In this document: piece by piece, positions 1 through 11,465 of the stretch
Layout: the number at the start of each line of letters is the position of its first letter
How positions within the stretch are numbered: position 1 is the stretch's first letter
Assembly: GCA_947397865.1 (NCBI GenBank)
Contig: OX377620.1
Location: 115,481,085 to 115,545,084, forward strand
Direction: 5' to 3'
DNA length: 64,000 bases
DNA from: Polietes domitor
Lineage: Eukaryota; Arthropoda; Insecta; Diptera; Muscidae
The notes under the pieces: model-generated
Database searches by the model: none
What the model saw: the letters and a program-made list of their open reading frames with translations, nothing else
Told to the model about the DNA's origin: nothing
Translations under genes and position numbers: made by a program

Positions 1-1973
1 TTGGCCAAAATAAAACGAATATAACTTCCATACGTGTGGTCGACATTAGTTGCAATTCGAGATTTTTAAATGTTTTTATAATCACCTTAAACCTACAAAA
101 TATGTATGATTTTGCCACTCCCTTTGTAGTCCCTATCCACGTTAAAATTAAAACCATTACATATAACTGATATACCCTGCGTGACTTGAAATCTGAACTT
201 ATAAATATTTTTACAGTACTCTCGCTTAAACATATTCATATAAACATATCCTAGCTGAAAACTTTGGTTGGTACCATCTTTATCCCAATTTGGTTAGTAC
301 CATTTGAACCACTTTTGATCCGCTTCCCCCATTTGCGTTTCTTTAAAGTACACATTTGATACAGTAATTATGAATATACCTAACTCGATACCTCGGTGGG
401 TACCATTTTAATAGCTTTTTGTTTCAAGTATAAATATTGAAAATCAGTTAATGTTTCGCGTCGACACTGTCAGAGTAATATATACACCGAATTTATAGTA
501 ATAGTTTCAATGACTAATGTATTTTCAAAACACTGTGCTTCTTTATAAGGAATCTCTGTCTCTATTTGCCAGTCATACTCCCATGCTACAGACATAGTTA
601 GACTGGCTGCTGTTTGGAATAATCACAAAATGTATCCATCCGTACATAGTCTGACAATCGCTTGGGCACTCATACGGACATCCATGCTCCGCAGCATGTC
701 TGCATGGATGTGATACATCCTCGTACCCATGCAACAGACAGCTGGCTTAAATCCCCACTCTGTCTATTCTCATTCGTTTCTTCCGCGGCTCTTGTACATT
801 TTTATCTGCTGGTCTTACAGTGAATTTTGTACGGACTTCTTTTGGGTAGAGCGCATTTCGTTTTCATTGTCAAGTGGCAGCATCTTTAGCATTTACACAT
901 TTACAGCACTCTTGTACGCTGCCGCTGTTGTAAGTGGCATGGAGTATTGCACTTACATGGACTGACTGCATGTGGCCAAAGTGAAAAATCTGATTTGAAA
1001 TATTCATAGAGTCAACGAGGTTTTTTCCATTTCTTATTCAGTTACAAAACCTTTAAGCCATCATTGTTTGCCATCTTGGTTGGGTACCTGTTTGGCTTTG
1101 CTGTACGACATGACTTGGTACTTGCTTTTGCTTGCTTGTGAACGTGGTCTGTTATGTATCATTAGCTGTTAAATGAAGATATTTAGCGGTATGTTTTAGT
1201 TACAGTACATGACCTTAGGGCGTTATTACTAACACACCGTGTTTGTGTACATTAGGCCATATGGAAAAATTGTATTTGTGGTGTAGTTTTAATACCCATC
1301 TTGATATAGACATGTTATTGGGATGAATACTTTCTTCTTGGCTGCTAAGTACGCAAACGAAGCTGTCGTTCTGAGGGTCCGAAAATCCACATGAGATTGT
1401 AAAGAGTCCAATCTTGTGAAACTCAATCTACGAAAATCTTAATTTTCGATATAACCTTGTGAACATGAGTTCATATGTCTATGTCTGTTTGTTGTCAATT
1501 GATTTTAATGATCGTTGATAATTGTTGAATTTCACACTATTAATAAATTATTTTGGTGTAATACGATTTCAAATAATGGTTATAATAACTGAAATAGGCT
1601 TAGCGTGAATATATCAATCATGATTTGAAGGTCGTTCGATGTTGTAACCTCGATATGACACAACAATTGTTTAAGCCTATTATTTTCAGTCACTTCTAGT
1701 TATGATAATATGGGTAAGTCTTTTTGCATTTGTCTGAAAACCACTCAAGAGGAAGCCACAACAAGATAATTAAATTTCTCAAGATTTTAGGAGATATATT
1801 TGAAATCTGATCAGGCAAAAAAAACTTCCTGACTACTGACCAAAATGACAACACCGTTGCCTGTTCCAAATAATCTGTAAAAATTGTGAACTTTGCTTTG
1901 AAAGATTTATTATTTAGTTATTTTAAAGTGTTGCAAAGGGAACCACTTTTTCACTAGTTTCCATTTCTGTTTT
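1..1973. other. Non-coding stretch with a decayed R1-like array
   Basis: No gene is supported here. Bases about 240-420 carry degraded copies of the R1 tandem unit (repeated TTGGTTGGTACCAT and TTTATCCC motifs). The part at 600-970 is more balanced in composition and not repeated elsewhere in the window. It holds a short hairpin at 678-711 (ACATCCATGC pairing with GCATGGATGT). Open frames here are short and lack coding character. Bases 1590-1692 contain a small inverted pair around TAGGCTTA/TAAGCCTA. Confidence 0.5.
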
Positions 1974-2057
1974 AAAAAATCCGCCGCTACCGGGGGGTAC
2001 AACAGCGGACCTTCTGGTTGCTACTACGCCACTCTAACCATCTCAGCTATCCTCTGT
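1974..2057 (-). repeat. tRNA-like sequence, probably a SINE head remnant
   Basis: On the minus strand TAGCTGAGATGGTTAGAG matches the tRNA A-box region well. It is followed about 35 bases later by AGAAGGTCCG and a weak B-box (GTTGTACCCCC), ending at a T run. The shared AGAAGGTC block also occurs in the tRNA-like sequence at 5101-5165. It does not fold into a full cloverleaf by eye, so a decayed tRNA-derived SINE or tRNA pseudogene is more likely than a working tRNA. Confidence 0.4.
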
Positions 2058-2140
2058 TAAGATTGGCGAATAAGTAAAACAAATCATTTAGTTCATTAGA
2101 ACTGACAATAGGAAACTTATTTAATATTTAAATATTTAAT

Positions 2141-3118
2141 TTGAACTGGGATATTGTCCTGGCTCAAGACCATTTTGCTTCTATATTTAATAGAATGCAA
2201 ATTTATTTACAAATGGCAAGGTGACATTTATTACTTGGCTGCGGACTACCACGATCATGATTTCGACCATGTCAAAAGTATTTTCAAGTGGCTTCGCAGC
2301 GACTTTTCAACATCAAACCCGGCCTCTATAAGGAGATGATTCTCACAAACGAACGAGAAGCACAACTCACTTGTCGAATTTGCGTTTAAAAAATCGCACC
2401 AAGTAATAAAGTACACATGCCATCTTACAAGCATCTCATTGAGTTGCATATGTAAGTATGTGTATATGCAGGTATAGTTACCCAGCAATACTTCTGCCGT
2501 GCCAACGCTCATTTGTTTTAGTTTTTTCGTTTGCATTTTTTTTGGTCTGTAATCAATATTTGATTTGAACTGGGATATTGTCCTGGCTCAAGACCATTTT
2601 GCTTCTATATTTAATAGAATGCAAATTTATTTACAAATGGCAAGGTGACATTTATTACTTGGCTGCGGACTACCACGATCATGATTTCGACCATGTCAAA
2701 AGTATTTTCAAGTGGCTTCGCAGCGACTTTTCAACATCAAACCCGGCCTCTATAAGGAGATGATTCTCACAAACGAACGAGAAGCACAACTCACTTGTCG
2801 AATTTGCGTTTAAAAAATCGCACCAAGTAATAAAGTACACATGCCATCTTACAAGCATCTCATTGAGTTGCATATGTAAGTATGTGTATATGCAGGTATA
2901 GTTACCCAGCAATACTTCTGCCGTGCCAACGCTCATTTGTTTTAGTTTTTTCGTTTGCATTTTTTTTGGTCTGTAATCAATATTTGATTTGAACTGGGAT
3001 ATTGTCCTGGCTCAAGACCATTTTCCTTCTATATTTAATAGAATGCAAATTTATTTACAAATGGCATGGTGACATTTATTACTTGGCTGCAAACTACCAC
3101 CATCATGATTTCGACCAT
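2141..3118 (+). repeat. 424-bp tandem repeat, 2.3 units (R4)
   Basis: Units start at 2141, 2565 and 2989 at the same landmark (TTGAACTGGGATATTG), giving a period of exactly 424 bp. The first two units look identical by eye. The third stops after about 130 bp and carries several substitutions, for example CTGCAAACTACC for CTGCGGACTACC. Related diverged sequence lies at 18625-18715 and, inverted, at 22695-22950, so this is a dispersed element that was locally duplicated. Short frames recurring in each unit are a by-product of the repeat. Confidence 0.85.
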
Positions 3119-3299
3119 ATTTATTTAATCTGAACTAGTATATAACGCAAATAAATATAATAAATACTAATTAAATTTAGTATTAAACAAATCGACACTA
3201 CTCATTTTTACTGATTTAATGTAGTATTAATAATTAATAAGAATATGAAATATTTTAAGTACATTGAAAAAACAATAAATTAGTATTTTTAAGCAATTT
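3119..3299. other. AT-rich spacer
   Basis: Very AT-rich sequence between the 424-bp tandem and R1 copy 1. No gene or clear element seen. Confidence 0.5.
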
Positions 3300-5058
3300 T
3301 TATACCCTCCACCTCTAGGATGGGTGTCATTTCGTTTGTAACACCTTGAAATATTCATCGGAGACCCCATAAAGTATATATATTATGGGTCGTGGTAAAA
3401 TTCTAAGACGATATAGCCATATCCGTCTGTCTGTTGAAAGCACGATAACGGCCGAACGAAATGAGCTAGGAGGTTCAAATTTTCCCTAAATGTGTCTTAT
3501 GGTTGCAGATCGGTTGGGATTGAAAGTGGACGAAATCGGCCCAGAGGAAAAAAAATTTCCCTCACAAGGACTGAAAATACCCCTAATATTTAGAGTATTT
3601 CAGCATGTTTTTGAACATATTAGCTTGTATTTACTTGATATTTGCAATGCGAATTCCCTTTATAGCATAAAAGGGCACCATAGAGTGATTTTTATTTGTA
3701 GGGGGCGAAATGGGACAAAAAGGGATAAAAATGGTACCTATCAAGCGACAACAGATAGAAACACGAAATGTGGCGTGCACATTCCTCTAATTGAGTTGAT
3801 ACATAATATAAAAGTAATTTTTCTAAATTCGTACATTTAAGGGGTTAAATGGGGATAGAGGGATAAAAATAGTACCAACCTAACGGCTGCACCTAGAATA
3901 ATGAAATCCGGTGCATATTCTTGTGATTGCGTAGACACATAAAATGAAAGATTTTTTCGAAATTCGTACTTTTAGGGTGTAAAATGGAAAAAGGGGATAA
4001 AAATAGTACCTACAAAATGACAGCAGCTAGAATCATGAAATTCGGAGTATACATTCCTCTGACTGCGTAGACACGAAAAATAAAACGTTTTTTTCCAAAT
4101 TTGTACTTTCAAGGGATACAATGGCTACAGGGGATAAAAATAGTACCAACTAAACGAATACAGCTAGAATGATGAAATTTAGTGTGTACATCCCTCTAAT
4201 TGTGTAGATACGTAAAATAAAGAGATTTTAGATAGTCGTACTCTTGAGGAGGCAAAATTGGAAAAAGGGGATAAAAATGGTACCAACAAACTGGCCGCTG
4301 ATAGAATCATGGAATTCGGTGTATACATTCCTCTGACTGCATAGCCACGTAAAATATTTTTTTTCCAAATTCGTACTTTATTTTGTTGCTTTTACAACAA
4401 AAAGTGGTAGAATCATGAAGTTGTCTTATACTGCGTACGTGAGAGATAAGGTATTTTCAAAATTTATACTTTTGAAATTAAAATAGGATGGAAATACAAC
4501 CAACCAAACCACTATATCTGAAAATACACTCTCTATCCCCCAATATTTAGGGTATTATGATTGCTCCCTTATATTTACTTTATGAATTGAATTATTATGT
4601 CTATTATATATATACATAGTATACAAATATTGGCAGCCTTAGCTTATTAATTAATTTTCTAATTTTCATACAGTTAAAATTTGTTGCGGACATTCCTCTT
4701 GTAGCTTGGAAGCACCACAAAGAAAATAAAAGTTTTAGCGGGCGAAATGGGACAAAAAGGGATAAAATATGGTACCAATGATACGACAACAGCTAGAATC
4801 ATGAAATTAGGTGTATACATTCTGACTATGAAGACTCGAAAAAGTATACATTGTAGTTTGAAATAGTAAACAAAATAGTAAACGAAAATTGTGATATTTG
4901 TATGCATATTACTGCAAATATCACAATTTTCGTAATATGGTACTGTGCTTCTATGTAAAGTCGACATCCTTTAATCTGCTGGTAATACTGTGGAATGCAC
5001 TCCGTGGTGGTGGGTATATAAGATTCGGCCCGGCCGAACTTAACGCCTTCTTAATTGT
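3300..5058 (+). mobile_element. R1 element copy 1, near full length
   Basis: Starts TATACCCTCCACCTCTAGGA and ends with the palindromic end (ATTCGGCCCGGCCGAA, then CTTAACGCCTTCTTAATTGT). Between them are about ten tandem units of about 125-140 bp carrying GGGGATAAAAATGGTACC, GAAATTCGGTGTATAC and AAATTCGTACTTT motifs. The 5' part includes the CGTCTGTCTGTTGAAAGCAC block shared by other R1 copies. It encodes no transposase, so it is non-autonomous. The subterminal region (4830-4990) is the variant shared with copies 3 and 10. Confidence 0.85.
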
Positions 5059-5100
5059 TTTTTGTTTTTTATAAAAGTTATAACAAATTAAAAAAAGTTT

Positions 5101-5165
5101 TTTCCCGAGCCACGATTCGAACCCGAGACCTTCTGGGTGCAAGGCGGCACCTTACCTTTGTGACC
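5101..5165 (-). repeat. tRNA-like sequence with good B-box
   Basis: On the minus strand it reads a tRNA-like 3' half: CCAGAAGGTCTCGGGTTCGAATCG, that is, an AGAAGGTC block plus the B-box core GGTTCGAAT. The anticodon-like arm GGTGC/GCACC is weak and the acceptor stem does not pair well. It shares its central block with 1974-2057. Probably a tRNA-derived SINE head or decayed tRNA, cut by R1 copy 1 on one side. Confidence 0.4.
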
Positions 5166-5169
5166 CCAT

Positions 5170-5394
5170 ACTAGAAAGTTGTTCCCATTCAGTTGTGAAA
5201 ATGCTATTCATAAAATGTTTCGGAATATTAACATATTATCTACTTTTTTGGAAATTGTTTAAAAGCATTTCCTCAAAAGCGTGAAAAATGCACATTTGGA
5301 TTTTGAGACGCGATTAAAATGTCTTTCTACGGAAGTACATCCATTTTTTTGCTGGGGAGTCATTTCTGTTTAACATATTTAAATTTCCATTTAA
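5170..5394. other. Spacer, nothing recognised
   Basis: No gene or repeat family was recognised. TTTTTTTGCTGGGG at 5346-5359 resembles ends of unclassified fly elements but has no partner nearby. Confidence 0.4.
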
Positions 5395-5940
5395 ACTTTG
5401 TGGAGTTGTTGTCTTATCAGTTCGGCTACAAAGACCAATAGTTTCCCAGAAGCCATCCAAACAGATCAACTGCGAGCTGTTCTAGGCCTAACCGATTCAT
5501 CACACCGATATCATCACATTTGCCATACTAATCTTTCATTTAATAAAGATCAAATTAAATGTAATTACTCGTTCTCTCTCTCTCGCACACACACACACAC
5601 TGCATCGATTACACCTAAAAGAAAATCCGCTGTTGTTTTCTTCAGCCGGGTAACAATATCACGTACAAATTTTAGAAAAAGGTGAAAGAGTCGCAGTCAA
5701 TAATCGACGACGACATATGTGCTTGTGCTTGATATGCAACAAAACAACAATAACAACAACAATCTAACAAATCATCCAAATCCATTCGAACAATCCATCG
5801 AGCGATCCAATCCAAAACCAAACTTAAAGTTACAACAGTGTTACCAGACGCTGATACAAAACATCTATGCTAAATCGGAAAAGAAAATAATACATTATTC
5901 CACAAAGTGCAATATTTTCGGATGAAAGTGCGGATATTTA
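5395..5940 (+). other. Unique leader-like sequence, possible non-coding exon or regulatory DNA
   Basis: A single-copy stretch rich in CAA/AAC on the + strand (CAACAAAACAACAATAACAAC around 5737-5763) with a (CT)n(CA)n microsatellite at 5575-5600. Fly 5' UTRs often have this look. A 68-codon frame at 5719-5925 (Asn-run, then NLTNHPNPFEQSIERSNP) is the only notable reading frame. No matched splice sites can be proved. It lies 5.5 kb upstream of the signal-peptide exon on the same strand, so an upstream leader exon is possible but unproven. Confidence 0.25.
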
Positions 5941-6404
5941 ATTAAAGCTATATTCGTCATTCCTCATCCGACTGGATCGATATATATCTCGTTGGATAGC
6001 TTATTGAATTAACTATAATATAGTGGAAGAACACTTGGAAAATTAATATCTTCGGTTGCAAAAGGATTAAAGAGCTGAACGATCCCTAAAAAAGCTAGTT
6101 TTGTATGGGCTTAAAGAGTTTTTGGATGGGACCACATTTGCAAAAAAATACTAATTAAGTCCCCAATTTCTAGAGATAAGCGGGCATGTGAGAAAGTAGG
6201 AGAACGGGCGTGGCAATATTGGCCATATTCCAGGTGTGTACAGCGACTATAGAAACATTATAACAGCTTTGGGGTGTGGTGTACTAGAAGGGGCGTGGCA
6301 AAGCCCTCCATATTTCATACGTTCAAAATAAGAATAGTCCAATTCTAAGTGTATGTACTGTATAGGTATACTATGAATATTTCGAAGTGCTGCAAGACAT
6401 CAGT
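5941..6404. other. Unique spacer upstream of R5
   Basis: No gene, RNA or repeat recognised. Not evidently repeated in the window. Confidence 0.4.
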
Positions 6405-6568
6405 ACACTCAGAAAAATGGCATTGCTAAATCTGAGCAAATACCATACTACAATTTAGTTCAACAATTTTATTCCAGTTCAGTAAAAAATTCCTTAAAAG
6501 TAGGAAATTTAACTAAGTATGAGTAAAGTTTCCTTCTTTCAACGCCATAGTAAATAGTTCATTTACTA

Positions 6569-7502
6569 AAGGGTGATTTTTTAAGAGCTTGATAACTTTT
6601 TTTAAAAAAAAACGCATAAAATTTGCAAAATCTCATCGGTTCTTTATTTGAAACGTTAGATTGGTCCATGACATTTACTTTTTGAAGATAATTTCATTTA
6701 AATGTTGACCGCGGCTGCGTCTTAGGTGGTCCATTCGGAAAGTCCAATTTTGGGCAACTTTTTCGAGCATTTCGGCCGGAATAGCCCGAATTTCTTCGGA
6801 AATGTTGTCTTCCAAAGCTGGAATAGTTGCTGGCTTATTTCTGTAGACTTTAGACTTGACGTAGCCCCACAAAAAATAGTCTAAAGGCGTCAAATCACAT
6901 GATCTTGGTGGCCAACTTACCGGTCCATTTCTTGAGATGAATTGTTCTCCGAAGTTTTCCCTCAAAATGGCCATAGAATCGCGAGCTGTGTGGCATGTAG
7001 CGCCATCTTGTTGAAACCACATGTCAACCAAGTTCAGTTCTTCCATTTTGGGCAAAAAAAAGTTGGATATCATCTCACGGTAGCGCTCACCATTCACAGT
7101 TACGTTACGATTCGCATCATCTTTGAAGAAGTACGGTCCAATGATGCCACCAGCCCATAAACCGCACCAAACTGTGACTTTTTCTGGATGCATTGGTAGC
7201 TCTTGCAATGCTTCTGGCTGATATTCACTCCAAAATCGACAATTCTGCCTATTTACGTACCCATTGAGCCAAAAATGAGCTTCGTCGCTGAACACAATTT
7301 CTTTCTTTCTGAACTTTCTTAACAGAGCACGCATTTTGATAATAAAATTCAATGATTTGCAAGCGTTGCTCGTTAGTAAGTCTATTCATGATGAAATGTC
7401 AAAGCATACTGAGCATCTTTCTCTTTGACACCATGTCTGAAATCCCACGTGATCTGTCAAATACTAATGCATGAAAATCCTAACCTCAAAAAAATCACTC
7501 TT
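6569..7502 (-). mobile_element. Mariner-like deletion derivative, lineage A, copy A1
   Basis: 934 bp flanked by TA dinucleotides (6567-6568, 7503-7504). Termini read AAGGGTGATTTTTTAAGAGC and, at the other end inverted, AAGAGTGATTTTTTTGAGG. It encodes a transposase remnant on the minus strand and matches copy A2 at 60547-61481 nearly base for base. Shared internal deletion: the N-terminal frame runs straight into the catalytic domain out of frame. It sits inside R5. Confidence 0.9.
6675..7352 (-). pseudogene. Mariner-like transposase, N-terminally deleted (225-codon frame)
   Basis: The frame carries the catalytic domain of an IS630/Tc1/mariner-type transposase. FSDEAHFWLNGYVNRQNCRFW holds the first Asp region, WFQQDGATCHTA the second Asp, and WPPRSCDLTPLDYFLWG the third Asp, with 36 residues between the second and third Asp. 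The normal start (MNRLTNEQRLQIIEFYYQ) lies upstream in another frame at 7390 and downward. An internal deletion removed most of the DNA-binding domain and broke the frame, so the open frame begins only incidentally. It cannot make a complete transposase. The encoded 225 residues are identical to those of copy A2, which implies recent spread of this deleted form by a transposase supplied in trans. Confidence 0.9.
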
Positions 7503-7611
7503 TAGAAGTGTGATAGTAAAATTGCTTAAAAACATTTCTTTAGAGCTAATAAAAAATTCTTACAATTGAGTAAATTCGTGGAAGAATATTTCCAAGGTTT
7601 TAAGTAAGAAA

Positions 7612-8988
7612 ACAAGTAAAAACGGCGTTAAGTTCGGCCGGGCCGAACTTTATATACCCTCCACCATGGATTGCATTCCACGGAAGCTGTCGGTTTTCGT
7701 AGAAGTGCAGTAATATTGTAGGAAAATATGAATTTTTTAATATAGGCAATCCAAATCAAATACAAATATTGAAAAAATAATTTTATAAATAAATACATAC
7801 AATTTTGTAATTATTTCAAACCACTATTTATTTAAAATCAAAAAATAAATATTCTTATATTTATATTTTCAAAAAGCTTAAATACCATAAATATTGGTAG
7901 ATAGTTGGTGCTACAGTTGGTTGTATTTCCATTCTATTTTAATTCTAAAAGTATTAAAAGTAATTTTGAAAATCCATTATAAGACGTACATAGTGCAAAA
8001 TAAACAAACTTCATGATTCAACCAATTTTTTCCGATACGAATTTGGAGAATTTGGAGAACAACTTTTTATTTTGCGTGTCTATGCGGTCAGAGGAATGTA
8101 TACAACGAAATCCATAATTCCAGGTGTAGCCGTTTGGTTGGTACCATTGTTATCCCTCCGTACCCATTGTATCCCTTGAAAGTACGAATTTGGAAAAAAC
8201 CCTTTTATTTTTCATGTCTACGTAGTCAAAGGAATGTATACTCCGAATTTCATGACTCTAGCTGCGGTCATTTGGTTGGTACTATTTTCATCCCCTTTTT
8301 TCATTTTAACCCCAAAAAGTACGAATTTCGAAAAATCAGTTTATTTTCCGTGTCTACACAGTCAGAGGAATGTATACTCCGAATTTCGTGACTCTAGCTG
8401 CGGTCATTTGATTGGTACTATTTGTATCCCCTTTTTCATTTTGACCCCAAAAAGTATGAATTTCGAAAAATCAGTTTATTTTCCGTGTCTATGCAATCAG
8501 AGGAATGTATACACCGAATTTCATTATTCTAGGTACAGCCGTTTGGTTGGTACCATTTTTATCCCTCTATTCCCATTTTACCCCTTAAAAGTACGAATTT
8601 GGAAAAAATACTTTTATATTATGTATCTACTCAATTAGAGGAATGTACACACTGAATTTCGTGTTTCTAGCTGTTGTCGTTTAATATGTACCATTTTTAT
8701 ACCTTTTTTGCCCCCATTTCACCCCTACAAATAAGAATCACTTTATGGTGTACGTTTTTGCTATAAGGGGAATGCGCATACCAAATATCAAGCAAATATA
8801 AACAGACATATTCAAAAAACATGCTTAAATACGCTAAAAAATTAGGGATTATTATGGGTATTTTTAGTCCTTGTGAGGGAAAAAATTTTCCCTTTGGGCC
8901 GATTTTACCCCATTTCAATCCCAACCGATCTACGACTATAAGACGAATTTATTGAAAATTTAGACGTCCTAGCTCCTTTCGTTTAGAA
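7612..8988 (-). mobile_element. R1 element copy 2, inverted, 5' truncated
   Basis: Begins ACAAGTAAAAACGGCGTTAAG followed by the palindrome TTCGGCCGGGCCGAA and TATATACCCTCCACC. AT-rich subterminal sequence (7700-7960) and five or so tandem units follow. It reaches CCTAGCTCCTTTCGTTTAGA near 8986 and then stops, abutting copy 3 in the opposite orientation. Long open frames across the array reflect unit length and are not taken as genes. Confidence 0.85.
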
Positions 8989-10383
8989 AAAGTATATATA
9001 TTCTTGATCGTCATAAAATTCTAAGACGATATTGCCATGTCCGTCTGTCTGTTGAAAGCACGATAAAAATTTCCCTAAATGTGTCTTATGGTTGCAGATC
9101 GGTTGGGATTGAAAGTGGGCGAAATCGGCCCAGAGGGAAAATTTTTTCCCTCACAAGGACTGAAAATACCCCTAATATTTAGAGTATTTCAGCATGTTTT
9201 TTGAACATATTAGCTTGTATTCACTTGATATTTGCAATTCGCGTTCCCTTTATAGCATAAAGGGCACAATAGAGTGATTTTTATTTGTAGGGGGCGAAAT
9301 GGGATAAAATGGTACCTATCCAACGCCAACAGATAGGAAATTTGGCGTGTACATTCCTCTAATAGAGTATATACATAATATAAAAGTATTTTTTCTAAAT
9401 TCGTACTTTAAAGGGGTTAAATGGGGATAGAGGGATAAAAATAGTACCAACCAAACGGTTGCACCTAGAATAATGAAATTCGGTGTATATATTCCTCTGA
9501 TAGCGTAGACACATAAAATAAAGGAAATTTTCGAAATTCGTACTTTTAGGGTGTAAATGGAAAAAGGGGATAAATATTGTACCAAAAAAATGGATGCAGC
9601 TAGAACCATGAAATTCGCTGTATACATTCCTGTGACTGCGTAGAAACGAAAAATAAAAAGGTTTTTCCAAATTCGTACTTTCAAGGAATTCAACTAAAAG
9701 GGTACAGCTAGAATGATGAAATTCCCTCTGATTGCGTAGACACGTTAAATACATAGATTTTCGAAAGTCGTACTTTTAATAATAATACTGAACAAAATTG
9801 GTACCAACAAAATGGCCGCAGATAGAATCATAGAATTCGGTGTGTACGTCCATCTAATTGCATAGACTCGTAAAATAGAGGTATTTTTCGAAATTCGTAC
9901 ATTTAAGGGATATGATTGAAAAAGAGGGATAAAAATAAAATTCCGTGTAGACATTCTGACTATGAACACTCGAAACAAAAAGTTTTTTTTTTGAAATTTG
10001 TACATTTGGGCGGAGAATGGGGCGATAATATAATAAAAAAAATAATATCAATATAATACAGTCAGTTTGTCTGTATCTGAAAATGCTTCTCCCTAATGGC
10101 GACTGACAATCGCCTAACATTTAGGCACAAATTACTTTCACAATTACAGCATTGTATTTATTTATAGAAGTAGATTTTAAACAGTGCTATACTTATACAT
10201 TATAGTTTGAAATAGTAAACAAATATAGTAATCTGCATAAAAATATCACAATTTTCGTAATATTGTACTGTACTTCTATGTAAAGTCGACATCCTTTAAT
10301 CTGCTGGTAATACTGTAGAATGCACTCCGTGGTGGAGGGTATAAAAGATTCGGCCCGGCCGAACTTAACGCCTTCTTACTTGT
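8989..10383 (+). mobile_element. R1 element copy 3, abutting copy 2 head to head
   Basis: Starts inside the R1 5' region (AGTATATATATTCTTGATCG, then ATGTCCGTCTGTCTGTTGAAAG), runs through tandem units, and ends with GATTCGGCCCGGCCGAACTT and CTTCTTACTTGT. With copy 2 it forms a 2.77-kb imperfect palindrome bounded on both sides by the same 3' end, inside R5. Confidence 0.85.
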
Positions 10384-10808
10384 TTGTATTAGTTTTGCTT
10401 GCTCTGAAGCAAAACTATTTGTTTGACTTTTTTAGTAAAATCAAACTTATTCTAAGTTCTCTTTTTTTCTTTATATCAAGTAAATTTTTTCTCAGTTTAA
10501 TTAAAAATTTACTTGTTTTTATGAAAAAATCAGCAAAATCGAGTAAAAAAGTACTCAGTTTACTTTTACTTAGATTTAGTAAAAATGTACTTGATTTGAG
10601 GAAAAACTTCTGGAATTTTCCTCAGTTTGAGTAAATATTTACTTGGTTTGAGACAATTTGAACTATAATCAATTTCAAATCATGTACTACTTTCAAGGAA
10701 AAGTTTGAACTTGATATGAGGAAATATTGCTTTAGAGCTATACGAAGTTCAATTTTCGTAAATTTATTTCAGTTTAACTCATTATAGAGTTCACTTTTTT
10801 CTCAGTGT

Positions 10809-11465
10809 ATGGTGGAGCATGTAAAAATAATTATTAATTTGAATAATGAGCAATGAACACGAATTTGAAACAGAACATTCTTCTACATATTTCAATGAAA
10901 AGTGAAAATGTAAAAATGTATGCACTAGTGGCAACACTGATTTACACATTCTTCCACGGGATTCACGGCACGATCACGTTTGAGCATTGCATGCAAACTG
11001 TGTGGATGTGGCTTTGGCTACTAACTGTAGTAGCTGGAGGTGCTACAGTTGTTGAATGTGACGATGACGACGGCGAAGATGTGGATGGCGATGGTGACGG
11101 TGGCGGCAACGACAGCGACAGAAATAGGCAGCCAAGCACCCATTATTGCGCATGCGCCCCAGCTAAGAAACGGCCCAAACACACACACGGCATCGTGCAG
11201 AGCACAGCGCAAGCTGGCAATCAAACACAAAAAACAGATTCAATTTCATTTTTAAACAAATGCTAACCGCAAAAAAGACTTTAATGCATAATAAACTTTC
11301 GAAGAGTGCGGTCGGTCGGTCAATAAAACCGTTAAAGCGCGGCAAGAAATCTGTTATTAGACAAAACAAATAAAAATAACAATTGTGTCAAAAAAAAAAA
11401 ACAAAACAAGCTGCAAATTGCAATAAATGGAATAAGAATCAAAATAAAAGCAGAAAAAATAAATC
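10809..11465 (+). promoter_or_regulatory. 5' flank and presumed promoter/5' UTR of the DUF4773 gene
   Basis: Single-copy, GC-richer sequence immediately upstream of the signal-peptide exon. A block with GGTCGGTCGGTCAATAAAACC (11310-11330) and A-rich leader-like sequence (11370-11465) precede the ATG. No TATA box or initiator can be assigned with confidence. A 137-codon frame at 10853-11266 includes a run of Asp/Gly codons but has no recognisable domain, and is treated as chance. Confidence 0.4.

Larger units (their letters stand above)
6405..10808. mobile_element. R5 element with terminal ACACTCAGAAAAA, split by later insertions
   Basis: Left end ACACTCAGAAAAA (6405-6417) is inverted at the right end as TTTTTTCTCAGTGT (ending 10808). 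The body, outside the inserts, is about 0.16, 0.11 and 0.43 kb of sequence dense in TTTACTC, GAGTAAA and CAAGTAAATTT words. It is interrupted by a mariner-like element (6569-7502) and by two R1 copies (7612-10383). A second, partial R5 copy begins with the same end at 12586. Superfamily and target duplication were not resolved. Confidence 0.6.

Noticed and set aside
2154..2960. Pairs of identical 61- and 93-codon frames in both strands
   Set aside because: They arise from the 424-bp tandem units. Both strands are open over the same DNA, and related copies elsewhere are broken.
6942..7160. 72-codon frame opposite the lineage A transposase (also 60889-61107)
   Set aside because: Antisense shadow, identical in both copies only because the elements are identical.
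8134..8638. Long overlapping open frames across R1 arrays (also 9316-10120, 25362-25834, 37180-37925, 57586-58159)
   Set aside because: They recur once per tandem unit in every R1 copy and are open in several frames because unit lengths are close to multiples of three. No start context, no domain, and they lie in non-coding elements.
10853..11266. 137-codon frame with a DDDDGEDVDGDGDGGG stretch upstream of exon 1
   Set aside because: No domain or signal-type start, overlapping frames are also open, and the Asp/Gly run follows from GAYGGY repeats. Kept only as 5' flank.
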